Assembly: GCF_014041935.1 (NCBI RefSeq)
Contig: NZ_CP059491.1
Coordinates: forward strand, 3,410,001 to 3,474,000
Direction of reading: 5' to 3'
Origin: Gordonia jinghuaiqii
GTDB lineage: Bacteria > Actinomycetota > Actinomycetes > Mycobacteriales > Mycobacteriaceae
Length of the DNA: 64,000 bases
The position numbers were made by a program, and so were the translations under genes. Under the pieces are notes generated by a model that ran no database searches, had not been told where the DNA came from, and worked only from the letters and a program-made list of their open reading frames with translations. Shown here piece by piece: positions 1 through 7,870 of this stretch. Numbering within the stretch: the stretch's first letter is position 1; every line of letters begins with the position of its first letter.

Positions 1-492
1 GACGTCACCATCGAGGACATCGCCCACGCCGCCGACCTCCCGGCGTCCGGGGTGTACCGGCACTTCCCGAGCAAGGTGGCGATTCTCGAGGCGTCGTTCT
101 GGCGGGCCACCGATCGGGTGACCTCCACGATCTCCGACGCCCTTGCCGCGTCGACGACCCCGCACCAGGCGATTGTCACCATGGTCGACCGTTACGTCCG
201 GTTGGCTTGCAGCACAACCGAACTGATCAGCATCTACGAAACCGAGATCGGCCACGCCAGCCCCGAGGCGCGTGCGGCGTTGCACAACCAGCAGCGCATC
301 ACCGTCGACGAGTTCGCCACCTGGGTCAGTCGCGAACGGCAAGGGCTCACGATCCCGCAGACCCGGTTCCTGGTCCACGCGGCGCTCAACGTGGTCACCG
401 ACCTCTCGCGTCAGTCGCCGCAACCCTCCCCGGAGCGCATCGAGACACTGTCGACCCGAATCCTGTTGGGCACCAACTCCGTCGCCGATTGA
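1..492 (+). CDS. TetR-family transcriptional regulator, 5' truncated by window edge
   Basis: The reading frame is open from the first base, so the true start lies outside the window. The first residues read as the second half of a TetR helix-turn-helix (T-I-E-D-I-A ... S-G-V-Y-R-H-F-P-S-K), followed by a helical ligand-binding region with no further motif I recognise. TetR proteins are one-component repressors that release DNA on binding a small molecule. The gene converges on the Mce-associated gene at 543-1412; TetR regulators often sit near such genes, but no target can be named. The family call is firm, the role unknown. Confidence 0.85.
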   Translation, partial: DVTIEDIAHAADLPASGVYRHFPSKVAILEASFWRATDRVTSTISDALAASTTPHQAIVTMVDRYVRLACSTTELISIYETEIGHASPEARAALHNQQRITVDEFATWVSRERQGLTIPQTRFLVHAALNVVTDLSRQSPQPSPERIETLSTRILLGTNSVAD

Positions 493-542
493 TCGCCCGG
501 GTGGTGGTTGGGCCGCGTCGAAGCGACCCGTCCACCCACGCG

Positions 543-1412
543 CTACAGCACCGCGAAGTCCTCCATCAACCAGCGTCCATCTTGTTGCACGAGAGTCACT
601 TTCACTCTCGACTGGTACGGAAATCCCTCGGGGAACTGCTGTGCGGTCTGCGGTGATTTCAGGGTCTGGTCGAGCGTCACCAGGACAACGGCCTTGCCGT
701 CTCCGGACGACATGACCCCGGCGTTGTCGGCTTTGGCGGTGGAGACCGCCTCGGCTTCGGTGGAGCCGCGTCGAGCGTCTTGCGAGGACTCGATGTAGGT
801 CTGCGTGAACGCAGGTGTCGAGATCTCACGGATGCGCCGATCGAGGTCGGAGTAGTCGGCGGAGTTGTAGGTGGAGATCTCCGATGCGTAGCGGCGGGCC
901 GTGTCGAGGATCGTCGTCGTGTCGGCGGTGCCGGCCGACGCGGCGTCGGCGCGGCGCTCGGCATCGACGTACAGCACCGCCAGGACTGCCGTCGACGCGA
1001 CGAGCACGACGACCGACGCCACCATCACCGCCACGGCCCACGAGCGGCTGCCGATCTTCGACGCCCAGCGCGTCCATCGTGCACCGCCACCACCGCCGCC
1101 GGCGACCAGTTTCCGGGGGGTGCGGTCTTCGTCCACGGCCCCCGCGGTGTCTTGAGTCCTGCCTTGCGTCTCGCCCTCGGCTCCGCGTCGGGATCTCGCG
1201 GCTTTGCGCGCGGCCTTCGCGGCCTTCTCATCGGCCTCGGCGCGGTACTTTTCCCGGTTGGTGCGATTCGCCTGCAGGAACTGGTCGCCGTCGAGTGGCG
1301 TCACACCCGCTTCCTCCGACGACGGCTCGACGACCGGTTGCTCGTCGGCCTCGACGCCCGAGTCCACATCGGCGGTATCGGGGGCTTCGGAGGTGGGGTG
1401 CGACTTCGGCAT
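543..1412 (-). CDS. Mce-associated membrane protein
   Basis: A 289-residue protein. About 120 N-terminal residues are acidic and then Lys/Arg/Ala-rich and probably cytoplasmic. One hydrophobic segment lies near residues 124-148, followed by an extracytoplasmic domain with the pattern of Mce-associated proteins (Y-N-S-A-D-Y-S-D-L-D-R, then a beta-rich end with K-V-T-L-V-Q-Q-D-G-R-W-L). In mycobacteria such proteins accompany Mce lipid-import systems and are thought to stabilise them. No mce gene is visible here, so this is an orphan copy or its partners lie to the left. The ATG start gives a sensible topology. Confidence 0.7.
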   Translation of the reverse strand: MPKSHPTSEAPDTADVDSGVEADEQPVVEPSSEEAGVTPLDGDQFLQANRTNREKYRAEADEKAAKAARKAARSRRGAEGETQGRTQDTAGAVDEDRTPRKLVAGGGGGGARWTRWASKIGSRSWAVAVMVASVVVLVASTAVLAVLYVDAERRADAASAGTADTTTILDTARRYASEISTYNSADYSDLDRRIREISTPAFTQTYIESSQDARRGSTEAEAVSTAKADNAGVMSSGDGKAVVLVTLDQTLKSPQTAQQFPEGFPYQSRVKVTLVQQDGRWLMEDFAVL

Positions 1413-1475
1413 GGGTTCAATGTAGCGAGACGCTGCCGAGAGCTACGTCTCCCTGTCCAATCGGCGGGGCTCGCG

Positions 1476-1901
1476 TCACAGACTCCCGAGGTTCAGCGAC
1501 ACCCACTGCTTGGGCTCGAGGTACAGCTTGGTCTGCGGTCCGTGGTCCCGCTCGGCCATCTCGAGGTACGGGTCCACCGCTTGCGGCGGAAGGTAGCGAG
1601 ACGCCATTTCTTGCAGGTCACCACGGGTACCGGCCACCATGTCCACGGCGTCGCCGGAGACCGACACATACATCAGCCGCGGCGACACCTCGTCGACCAT
1701 GAGCGTGAACCGGCCGGCCGCCCGGATCAGCTGCAATTTGCGCGACTCGGTGCCGGTGAGCAGCCACGGGCGGCCGCCGGGTTCGTAGTGGTACCAGATC
1801 GGCACCGTCAGCGGTGCGCGGCCGGGCTCGGCCTCCACCGACAGCGCGGCGACGTGCGGCTCGGCCAGAAACGCTTCTCGTTCGGTTGTGGTGAGTGCCA
1901 T
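1476..1901 (-). CDS. Pyridoxamine 5'-phosphate oxidase-fold protein
   Basis: A 141-residue protein from the internal ATG at 1899-1901. A longer frame reaches 1985, but its extra N-terminus is basic and unlike the family. The pattern (T-x-x-E-R-E-A-F-L near the start, then a split beta barrel with V-P-I-W-Y and a G-T-E-S-R-K-L-Q-L-I segment) is that of small flavin- or F420-binding PNPOx-like proteins. These are common in mycobacteria, and their substrates are mostly unknown. It is followed by the PEP-mutase-like gene on the same strand, 52 bases away. A specific reaction cannot be assigned. Confidence 0.65.
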   Translation of the reverse strand: MALTTTEREAFLAEPHVAALSVEAEPGRAPLTVPIWYHYEPGGRPWLLTGTESRKLQLIRAAGRFTLMVDEVSPRLMYVSVSGDAVDMVAGTRGDLQEMASRYLPPQAVDPYLEMAERDHGPQTKLYLEPKQWVSLNLGSL

Positions 1902-1953
1902 GTTCCGACGGTAAACCGCATCACCGACACGCACGCCGCGATTTCGCGCGGAC

Positions 1954-2706
1954 CTACTTCCAGGGCGCGAGAACTTCCGCGGCACGCTCGGCCAGCACCA
2001 TCTGGAAAAGCGGTCCGAAGCTGACCCGACCCACCCCGAGTGCGGCCAAAGCGGCCTTGGTGTGGTTCACGGGGTGCCCGATCGCATTGATCGGCAACGG
2101 CAGTTCGTCGACGAGTCGCTTGTAGGTGGCGTCGTCGTGGAAGCCCACGGGGTACAGCACGTCGGCACCGGCGTCGGCGCACAGCGTCAGGCGCGCGATG
2201 GCTCGGTCGACGCGGTCGGACTCATCCCCCACCTGCTTGAGGAAAAGGTCGGTGCGGGCGTTGATCACCATGTGGACGTCGGTGGCATCCGACGCCGCGC
2301 GCAGCGCCCCGACGAAGTCGGCATGTTCCTGTGCCTCGCGGAGGCGTCCGCCCTCGCTGTGGACGGTGTCTTCGATGTTGAGGCCGACGGCCCCGGCGTC
2401 GAGCAGGCCGTCGATGAGGGTTTTCGGGTCCTCGCCGTAACCGGCTTCGATGTCGACGGAGATGGGGACGTCGACGGCGTCGGTGATCTGCTTGATCCGG
2501 GTGGTGAGCTCGGTGAAGGTGAGACCTTCGTTGTCGGGCTTGCCGATCGAGTCCGAGACCGGGTGGCTGCCCACGGTGAGCGCGGTGAAGCCCGCCGATA
2601 CGGCCAGGCTCGCCGACCACGCGTCCCAGACCGTCGGCAGGATCACCGGGTTCCCGGGCTGGTGGAGTTCGAGCAGAGCGGTGGCCTTGCCGGCGAGTGC
2701 AGTCAT
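1954..2706 (-). CDS. Isocitrate lyase / PEP mutase family protein
   Basis: A 250-residue protein starting at the ATG at 2704-2706; a longer frame to 2889 would overlap the end of the upstream gene. It shows the PEP mutase/isocitrate lyase barrel: V-W-D-A-W-S-A near residue 27, the S-V-D-I-E-A-G-Y-G metal-binding strand, N-I-E-D-T and the N-A-R-T-D strand. Members cleave or rearrange C-C or C-P bonds of 2-oxo or 2-hydroxy acids (oxaloacetate hydrolase, 2,3-dimethylmalate lyase, phosphonopyruvate enzymes). The isocitrate lyase K-K-C-G-H motif is not seen, so this is not glyoxylate-cycle isocitrate lyase. The substrate is unknown. Confidence 0.8.
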   Translation of the reverse strand: MTALAGKATALLELHQPGNPVILPTVWDAWSASLAVSAGFTALTVGSHPVSDSIGKPDNEGLTFTELTTRIKQITDAVDVPISVDIEAGYGEDPKTLIDGLLDAGAVGLNIEDTVHSEGGRLREAQEHADFVGALRAASDATDVHMVINARTDLFLKQVGDESDRVDRAIARLTLCADAGADVLYPVGFHDDATYKRLVDELPLPINAIGHPVNHTKAALAALGVGRVSFGPLFQMVLAERAAEVLAPWK

Positions 2707-2795
2707 GGTCTCTACAACTACGCCTGCCGGTTCCCGCATTCCGCGTGTTCGTCGAACGCGCTCGCCGACAGGTGCATTCATCGTCGGTGAGTCAC

Positions 2796-3443
2796 CTATT
2801 TGCGCCAGAACAGATGGTGGGTGACACCGCTGGGGCTCGGGATCTTCTCGATGTGGAAACGGTCTGCCAGGTCGTCGGACGACTCCCACAGCCGCAGGCC
2901 ACTTCCGATCGTGATGGGCGCGACGGCCACGTGCATCGTGTCGATGAGGTCGGCGTCGAGGAACTCGCGCACGGTGCTGACACCACCACCGATCCGCACA
3001 TCCTTGCCACCGGCGGCCGCCTTGGCCTGTTCGGCAGCCTCGGCCGGAGTGGCGTCGATGAAGTGAAATGTGGTGTCACTCAGGGTGAACGACGGACGGA
3101 GGTGGTGGGTCAGGACAAAGACAGGTGAGTGGAAGGGCGGCTCATCGCCCCACCACCCCTGCCATTCGTGGTCGGTCCACGGCCCGCGCTGGTGCCCGAA
3201 CTTGTTGCGGCCCATGATCTCGGCACCGATGTTGTGGGTGAAGTCGCGGGTGAAGTAGTCGTCGAGCCCGCGACTACCTCCGGGGTCGGTCCGGTTGGGC
3301 CAGCTGGCCGTGGCACCGGCCCAGGACATCAGGTCCCAGGGTTCGACGCCATCTCCGAAGGGACGCTCGAAGCTCTGGTTCTCACCCGCGCCGACCCCGT
3401 CCTGGGAGACCGAGAAATTCTGCACCCTGAGTAGCTGCGCCAT
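2796..3443 (-). CDS. Dihydrofolate reductase-family (RibD C-terminal-like) protein
   Basis: A 215-residue DHFR-fold protein of the type usually annotated only as dihydrofolate reductase family. Features are an N-terminal strand with S-Q-D-G, a G-R-N-K-F segment, F-V-L-T-H-H after a G-D-E-P-P-F-H turn, the NADPH-binding I-G-G-G-V motif and a C-terminal I-T-I-G-S-G-L-R-L-W strand. The ATG at 3441-3443 is preferred over that at 3449 because GGAAG then lies about nine bases upstream. The substrate is unknown. A truncated relative of the same fold lies at 13022-13369. Confidence 0.8.
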   Translation of the reverse strand: MAQLLRVQNFSVSQDGVGAGENQSFERPFGDGVEPWDLMSWAGATASWPNRTDPGGSRGLDDYFTRDFTHNIGAEIMGRNKFGHQRGPWTDHEWQGWWGDEPPFHSPVFVLTHHLRPSFTLSDTTFHFIDATPAEAAEQAKAAAGGKDVRIGGGVSTVREFLDADLIDTMHVAVAPITIGSGLRLWESSDDLADRFHIEKIPSPSGVTHHLFWRK

Positions 3444-3519
3444 GACCATCCACTTCCGTCGTCGTCAGGTTGAAACAATCTGATCAGTACGGACCACCGG
3501 CCGCAGCAAAACTCATCGT

Positions 3520-4380
3520 TCAGGCGATCGCGTCCCGGATCACCTCGGCTACCGGCGTCGACGCACGGCCGATCAGTGCCTGGAGGTCACCCGAATCCGT
3601 GTCGAGTTCACCACGGGCTATCCCGGCATCGGATCCCGCCAGCATCACTGCGAACTGTTCGGGGATGCCGGCGCCGGCCAGGATCGCTGCATACTCGGCT
3701 TCGGGCAGGTCCTGGTATTCGACGGTCGTGCCGGACACCTCGCTGATCACTCGCGCGAACTCTGTGTAGGTCAGACGTTCGTCGCCGCCGAGTTCGTAGA
3801 TCTTGCCGCCTTGGTCGGTCTCGGAGGTCAGTACGGCCGCCGCAGCCGCGGCGTAGTCGCCGCGGGCGGCCCCGGCGACACGTCCGTCGCCCGCCGCACC
3901 GAACAGCGTGCCGGTCGCGATCGCCTGCGGGATCGCCGCGGCGAAGTTCTCCCAGTACCACCCGTTGCGCAGCATCACCGCCGGGATCGACGACTCGTTC
4001 AGTCGCGCTTCGGTGGCGACGTGTTCGGGAGCCATGCCCAAGCCGCTGGTGTCTGCGTTGAGGAGGCTCGTGTAGGCGATGAGTGCGACGCCGTTCGCCT
4101 CGGCCGCCTCGATGACGTTCGTGTGCTGCGGGAGCCTCTGTCCGACGTCGGAACCCGAGATCAACAGCAGTTTGTCGACGCCGCTCAGCGCACTCCTCAG
4201 CGCGACCGGATCCCCGTACTCTGCCACCCGGACCGAAATGCCCTGCGCCGCAAGTTCGGCCGCCTTGGCCTCGTCGCGCACCACCGCCACGATGTCACTC
4301 GCGTCGACGCCTCGCGAGAGGAGCTCGCTGATCGCAAGCCTGCCGAGGTGCCCCGTCGCACCTGTCACTGCTGTCGTCAT
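3520..4380 (-). CDS. NmrA-like SDR, NAD(P)H:quinone oxidoreductase (QorB type)
   Basis: A 286-residue atypical short-chain dehydrogenase. A Rossmann G-x-x-G-x-x-G lies at residues 7-13 (G-A-T-G-H-L-G), followed by K-L-L-L-I-S-G-S, A-Y-T-S-L-L-N and R-N-G-W-Y-W-E-N-F, the pattern of E. coli QorB (YtfG) and its actinobacterial relatives, which reduce quinones with NADPH. It is divergent from an HxlR regulator at 4492, with a 21-bp imperfect palindrome between them, the usual layout of qorB/qorR pairs. A role in quinone or electrophile detoxification is likely from family knowledge; the exact substrate is not shown. Confidence 0.8.
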   Translation of the reverse strand: MTTAVTGATGHLGRLAISELLSRGVDASDIVAVVRDEAKAAELAAQGISVRVAEYGDPVALRSALSGVDKLLLISGSDVGQRLPQHTNVIEAAEANGVALIAYTSLLNADTSGLGMAPEHVATEARLNESSIPAVMLRNGWYWENFAAAIPQAIATGTLFGAAGDGRVAGAARGDYAAAAAAVLTSETDQGGKIYELGGDERLTYTEFARVISEVSGTTVEYQDLPEAEYAAILAGAGIPEQFAVMLAGSDAGIARGELDTDSGDLQALIGRASTPVAEVIRDAIA

Positions 4381-4423
4381 CGGTCAACCTTTCCCATTCG
4401 TCTGTCGCTGGCGCCACCAGTAT

Positions 4424-4444
4424 GCACTAACTAATCGTAAGTGC
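4424..4444. promoter_or_regulatory. Imperfect palindrome between divergent qorB- and qorR-like genes
   Basis: Arms GCACTAAC (4424-4431) and GTAAGTGC (4437-4444) match at seven of eight positions around a five-base spacer. The site sits 44 bases upstream of the qorB-like start and 47 bases upstream of the HxlR start, where one dimer could control both promoters. It is a likely HxlR operator by position; no binding data. Confidence 0.6.
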
Positions 4445-4491
4445 CACATTCGCGGTTAGCGCCGCACGATCAGTTCGGTTACCGTGGGTGA

Positions 4492-4884
4492 GTGACCGAG
4501 ATCAGTGACGAGTCCCTCGAATCGGACGTCTTCGCACGCGACTGCTCATCGCGTGAGGCACTGCAGACGATCACCGGACGGTGGGGCCTTCTCGTTCTGC
4601 TCGCCCTGGGCGAGAGCGCCTATCGGTTCAGCGCCCTACGTCGACGAGTGGATGGTGTCAGCGAGCGCATGCTCTCGCAGACGCTGCGGAACCTCGAACG
4701 CGACGGGATGATCGTGCGCACGGTCCTCGAGGCGATCCCGCCGAAGGTCGAGTACACCCTCACCCCGCTCGGCAGGCAGGTCGCCGATCAGCTGCACGGA
4801 CTGATCGATCTGGTCCAGGGCAGCATGCCGACGATCAGAGAAGCGCAGGCGCAGTACGACGAACGTCAGGGCGCCCCGAGCTGA
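4492..4884 (+). CDS. HxlR-family transcriptional regulator (QorR-like)
   Basis: A 130-residue winged-helix protein starting at GTG. A cysteine at the HxlR position (D-C-S-S-R-E-A near residue 17) precedes the recognition segment V-S-E-R-M-L-S-Q-T-L-R-N-L-E-R-D-G-M-I and the wing (P-K-V-E-Y-T-L-T-P-L-G). HxlR proteins are dimeric redox- or electrophile-sensing repressors. Divergence from the QorB-like gene and the shared palindrome suggest it represses both itself and that gene and is relieved by thiol oxidation; that is inference from QorR-type systems. Confidence 0.85.
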   Translation: MTEISDESLESDVFARDCSSREALQTITGRWGLLVLLALGESAYRFSALRRRVDGVSERMLSQTLRNLERDGMIVRTVLEAIPPKVEYTLTPLGRQVADQLHGLIDLVQGSMPTIREAQAQYDERQGAPS

Positions 4885-5007
4885 TCGGATGGGCCGTCGG
4901 GTGCGGCAGTCGCGCGAACGGCGCCTTCGGCACGTGGGCATATCTGGCGGCGTCTGGGGTATGACTACATCTGTCAGCGTTTGACCACCAAAGGAGCGTG
5001 ATCGGTC

Positions 5008-5214
5008 ATGTCACAGGAGTCCGAACTTCCCCTCGAGGCCAACGAGGCCGACGCGATCGAACAGTCGCAACCGGTCGACCCCGAGTCGACTCCCGAGCAG
5101 ACCAGCGACGCGCCACTCGAAGCAGACGACGCCGACGTCGCCGAGCAGGCGGACCCGGTCAACGACGAGGCCGACGCATACCCGCACGATGCGGACAGTG
5201 GAGATTCGGCCTGA
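5008..5214 (+). CDS. Small highly acidic protein, unknown function
   Basis: A 68-residue protein made almost entirely of Glu, Asp, Ala, Pro, Gln and Ser with no hydrophobic core or signal peptide, so probably intrinsically disordered. AAGGAG at 4991-4996 precedes the ATG by 11 bases, and a strong 14-bp terminator follows at 5279-5310, so the unit is complete. I do not recognise a named family. It lies just outside the left repeat of the tRNA-Asn element and therefore belongs to the chromosome. Confidence 0.6.
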   Translation: MSQESELPLEANEADAIEQSQPVDPESTPEQTSDAPLEADDADVAEQADPVNDEADAYPHDADSGDSA

Positions 5215-5278
5215 CGCAGAGGGGTACCGGCGCTGCTTGCTTCAGCGAGCTCGGGGCGTCGAGTCGCGAACACGAAGA

Positions 5279-5310
5279 AGCCCGCCACCTGTCCACACAG
5301 GTGGCGGGCT
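5279..5310. terminator. Strong intrinsic terminator hairpin
   Basis: A perfect 14-bp stem (5279-5292 with 5297-5310) around a CCAC loop, followed by GTTCTGTT. It ends the small acidic gene on the plus strand. On the minus strand it lies directly beyond the tRNA-like repeat at 5318-5340, so it was probably the original tRNA-Asn terminator before the element inserted. Confidence 0.8.
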
Positions 5311-5317
5311 GTTCTGT

Positions 5318-5340
5318 TCCCCCAACTGGACTCGAACCAG
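5318..5340. repeat. tRNA-Asn 3'-end duplicate (distal attachment site)
   Basis: Twenty-three bases identical to 7872-7894, the T-arm and 3' acceptor half of the tRNA-Asn gene at 7871-7943, in the same orientation. Only the 3' part of the tRNA is present. This is the classic footprint of an integrase-mediated insertion that rebuilt the tRNA at one end and left a partial copy at the other. Confidence 0.85.
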
Positions 5341-5492
5341 ACGGGTATCTGATCAATCCATAGAAATACCTGGTCAGATCGACGGCCAGGAGCAGTGAGG
5401 GCGGTGAACGGATACCCTGTTCCCGGATGCCTTGGCGGTATCTCTGTGGCGGGGCCTTCGGCAAGTGCGGGGCCCCGCGTAGACCAACGACA

Positions 5493-5520
5493 ACGCCCCG
5501 CACCGAAGAGTGCGGGGCGT
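5493..5520. terminator. Hairpin terminator beyond the recombinase remnant
   Basis: A perfect 10-bp stem (5493-5502 with 5511-5520) around an eight-base loop. On the minus strand it lies 30 bases beyond the recombinase stop codon and is followed by TGTCGTTG. Probably the recombinase terminator. Confidence 0.55.
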
Positions 5521-5550
5521 TGCTGGCTCCTCCCGGTCGGAGCTCGCAGG

Positions 5551-5767
5551 TCAGGGCGTTGGCGTCTGAGCCGCGTAGCGGTAGATCGTCTGCCGGGAGA
5601 CGCCGTGTTCGCGGGCCAGGGCCGCGACGGAGTCGCCGGCGGCGACCCGACTCGCGACCTCGGCGGCCTGGGAGCTGTCCAGCTTCGGCTTGCCGCCCTT
5701 GTAGATGCCCCGTTGCTTGGCCAGGGCGATGCCCTCACGCTGACTTTCGCGGATGAGCTCGCATTCG
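5551..5767 (-). pseudogene. Serine recombinase (resolvase/invertase), C-terminal remnant
   Basis: Read on the minus strand without a start codon, the frame gives E-L-I-R-E-S-Q-R-E-G-I-A-L-A-K, then Y-K-G-G-K-P-K-L-D, then a Hin-type helix-turn-helix (A-A-L-A-R-E-H-G-V-S-R-Q-T-I-Y-R-Y) and a stop at 5551. This is the end of the catalytic domain plus the DNA-binding domain of a resolvase/invertase of about 190-200 residues. An in-frame stop lies at 5791-5793, and the catalytic serine region is absent from the DNA upstream. It marks the left part of the tRNA-Asn element as once mobile. Confidence 0.8.
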
Positions 5768-6029
5768 ATTATGTGGACAAGATCTGGAAGTCAAGATGAA
5801 TGACCACCCCTTTGTTGCCCAGTTGCTACGCGATTGGTCGCGAACGATGCGCTGACCCGTTGAGACCAAGGTCGAACTTGAAGCAGTGCTCCGATGAGAT
5901 ACCGAAAGAAGATTCTCGGCCATGGAACAGGGCAATCCTGCCCCTCAAGGTAATCCGTGCTCGATGGCTTCGTCCATCGACTCTTCCGAGCCTGGGACTC
6001 GTAAGCGTGCCCAGCAATGAATCACTAAG

Positions 6030-6057
6030 TTGTGACACTGACTAGCATGTGTCACAA
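6030..6057. promoter_or_regulatory. Perfect inverted repeat, probable PadR operator
   Basis: Nine-base arms TTGTGACAC (6030-6038) and GTGTCACAA (6049-6057) are perfectly complementary around a 10-base spacer. The repeat lies immediately upstream of the preferred padR start at 6065 and overlaps the earlier candidate starts at 6032 and 6047. The position suits an autoregulatory operator covering the promoter or transcript start. Confidence 0.7.
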
Positions 6058-6064
6058 TCTAGTT

Positions 6065-6409
6065 GTGAGTCAAGGAAATTGGCCTTCAGGGTGGCTGCGT
6101 GGCGTGATCGAACTCGCGGTATTAGCCATCGCCGCCGAGGGCGAAACTTACGGATATGTTCTCGGCGCCCGCTTAGCCGAGGCCGGACTCGGCACGATCA
6201 AGGGCGGCACCCTCTACCCAATCCTCAATCGCCTTGAAGATAGCGGTGCCCTTACCGCCGAGTGGCGTCAAGGAGATGGCGGTCCCGGTCGGAAGTTCTA
6301 CCGGATGACCGACGAAGGGCTTGCCCGCCTCTCATTAGAGCGCCAACAGTGGCTGTCTTTCAGCGGCCGAGTCACGTCAATCATCAACCCCGAAGGACAC
6401 ACCAAATGA
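6065..6409 (+). CDS. PadR-family transcriptional regulator
   Basis: A 114-residue winged-helix repressor. The motif W-x-R-G-V-I-E-L-A-V-L-A-I, then Y-G-Y-V-L, G-T-L-Y-P-I-L-N-R-L and G-R-K-F-Y-R-M-T is typical of PadR. The GTG at 6065 places the W-P-S-G-W-L-R-G segment near the N-terminus as in relatives; the upstream GTG at 6032 and ATG at 6047 would lie inside the palindrome at 6030-6057. Lack of a Shine-Dalgarno sequence suggests a leaderless or nearly leaderless mRNA. Its stop overlaps the next start (ATGA), a standard PadR/HAAS membrane-protein pair. Base composition is lower in GC than the flanks, as expected for imported DNA. Confidence 0.85.
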   Translation: MSQGNWPSGWLRGVIELAVLAIAAEGETYGYVLGARLAEAGLGTIKGGTLYPILNRLEDSGALTAEWRQGDGGPGRKFYRMTDEGLARLSLERQQWLSFSGRVTSIINPEGHTK

Positions 6410-6837
6410 CGCACGAACCAGTTGAAAAATACACTGCCGAACTCGTCAAGGAGCTGAGAGAGAACGGGGTTGCAGGCAAGGTCATCGGCGATGCGGTAGC
6501 TCAAGTTGAAAGCCATGTCGCCGAAGGCGGGGATGAACCGGCAGATGTCTTCGGAACACCAAGAGAGTTCGCGAAACAGCTCGCGCGCGGCCACAAGAAA
6601 TCAGTCGGCTGGCCACTCTACGTCGCCAGCGTAATACTCACAGTCGGCGGAGGAATATTTCTGCTGAGAGGGATCTTCGGAGCGATCCAGGACAGACAGC
6701 TCCTGTGGGGGATCCCGCCCGCCGTAGGGATCATCGTCGGCACGCTCTCGATTCTGGCCTGGATCACCCTAATGATCATCGCAGCAGATCCGATCAAAGA
6801 TCCCCGCCGTCGCAAAAACGTCAGCTACCCGAGCTGA
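6406..6837 (+). CDS. HAAS-domain (DUF1700-like) membrane protein
   Basis: A 143-residue protein beginning at the ATG that overlaps the padR stop. The first 70 residues form a soluble helical domain (K-Y-T-A-E-L-V-K-E-L ... D-V-F-G-T-P-R-E-F-A-K-Q-L), the HAAS pattern found next to PadR regulators. Two hydrophobic segments follow, near residues 70-90 and 105-125, then a basic tail. HAAS proteins are thought to act with PadR in envelope or transport control; no partner transporter is present here. A longer frame starting at 6262 lies inside padR and is rejected. Confidence 0.7.
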   Translation: MTHEPVEKYTAELVKELRENGVAGKVIGDAVAQVESHVAEGGDEPADVFGTPREFAKQLARGHKKSVGWPLYVASVILTVGGGIFLLRGIFGAIQDRQLLWGIPPAVGIIVGTLSILAWITLMIIAADPIKDPRRRKNVSYPS

Positions 6838-7106
6838 TAGATAGATCGAGGTGTCCGCAGATCGGACGTTCAACGGCGTGCGCAGTCGACTGCAGGATAC
6901 GGCAAACACACTTGGTACTGCCTCGCAGGCAGTCAGTCGGGGCGTCCGCACCGTGCGCATTGGGCGTCTCTCGGTCACGTCGTCCCCGGCGTTCGGTACG
7001 AAGTTGGCGTGCATGCTGATGTCGATGCCGGTAAGGGTGCCGTCGGGGCGCTTCTTGGTCACTAGCTGCAGAGGGACTGGCGCATGATCCACAGCAGAGG
7101 GATGCA

Positions 7107-7751
7107 ATGACTACACCGGAGGGTTTCCTCACCGAGGAGCACCGCCAACGTTGGGCACAGGTGACTTACGCGATCAGAGCGTGCGACCTGGCGCTGTCAG
7201 CCGCCGTCGACCCGATGCCAGGGAGCCGACCGGACTTCGCTGACAAGCTCTATAAGTGGGAGAAAGTGTCGGCCTGGTTGCGCAGTTACTTGACCGCGGG
7301 CATCGAGCACATGATGCTGTGGTCAGACCTTGTCGCCCCGTACGAGTTCGATGGCTCGCACGTGAACCGAGTCCGTTTCAGGCCCTACCTTCTGATGGGC
7401 CGGGCCGGGATCGAGTCCGGCGCCCATGCAGTCTGGTTGCTCGCTGACGTCGACGATCCACGCGACTGCGTCCGTCGACATCTGCGACTGATGTATAAGG
7501 ACTTCGAATACCAGCTCAAGGCGCACGAGGCAGGCGGACTCGGGACCGACGGCGTGCGTGCACGTATGCAGACCACCGTGGACCGGGCGACCGAGTTGGG
7601 AGTCGGAGAATCACCTAAGAACAAGCCGCCAGGCTACGAGAAGCTCGTTCGCGAGGCCGCCAAGACCGTCAGCGGCGACCCTGACCGGTGGAGCTTCCTA
7701 TGGAACGCCGCCAGCGGGGCGGGACACGGCCAGAACTGGTACCGCAACTAG
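7107..7751 (+). CDS. Hypothetical protein of the tRNA-Asn element
   Basis: A 214-residue soluble, mainly helical protein with no motif I can name. It has a Trp/Tyr-rich centre (W-L-R-S-Y-L-T-A-G-I-E-H-M), the segment R-P-Y-L-L-M-G-R-A-G-I-E-S-G-A-H-A-V-W, and ends abruptly at G-A-G-H-G-Q-N-W-Y-R-N. The ending looks early, and the next 40 bases carry a 13-bp tandem repeat, so a C-terminal truncation is possible. It lies wholly inside the element. No function is proposed. Confidence 0.55.
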   Translation: MTTPEGFLTEEHRQRWAQVTYAIRACDLALSAAVDPMPGSRPDFADKLYKWEKVSAWLRSYLTAGIEHMMLWSDLVAPYEFDGSHVNRVRFRPYLLMGRAGIESGAHAVWLLADVDDPRDCVRRHLRLMYKDFEYQLKAHEAGGLGTDGVRARMQTTVDRATELGVGESPKNKPPGYEKLVREAAKTVSGDPDRWSFLWNAASGAGHGQNWYRN

Positions 7752-7788
7752 GCGCAACGTACGGCAATCACGGCGTCCACCGGTGCGC

Positions 7789-7823
7789 GTCCCACGGAGC
7801 AGTCCCACGGAGCAGTCCCACGA
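7789..7823. repeat. 13-bp direct tandem repeat
   Basis: Two exact copies of GTCCCACGGAGCA (7789-7801, 7802-7814) and a nine-base partial third copy. It lies between the 7107-7751 gene and the hairpin at 7840-7865; probably slippage-generated. Confidence 0.6.
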
Positions 7824-7839
7824 GACCCCAGATAGCAGA

Positions 7840-7865
7840 AAAACCCGCAGTCACCTGCGGGTTTT
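7840..7865. terminator. Bidirectional terminator at the tRNA-Asn junction
   Basis: A perfect 11-bp stem (7840-7850 with 7855-7865) with A-rich and T-rich flanks on its two sides, so it can terminate on either strand. On the minus strand it lies five bases beyond tRNA-Asn and appears to be the element-supplied replacement for the tRNA's original terminator, now at 5279-5310. Confidence 0.8.
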
Positions 7866-7870
7866 GTCTG

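Noticed and set aside
5315..5363. Coding meaning of P-T-G-L-E-P-type peptides near 5320 and 7880
   Set aside because: These are translations of tRNA-Asn sequence and its duplicate.
6769..7107. Minus-strand 112-residue ORF in the element
   Set aside because: It overlaps the end of the HAAS gene antisense, has no recognisable motif and no ribosome binding site; not supported as a gene.
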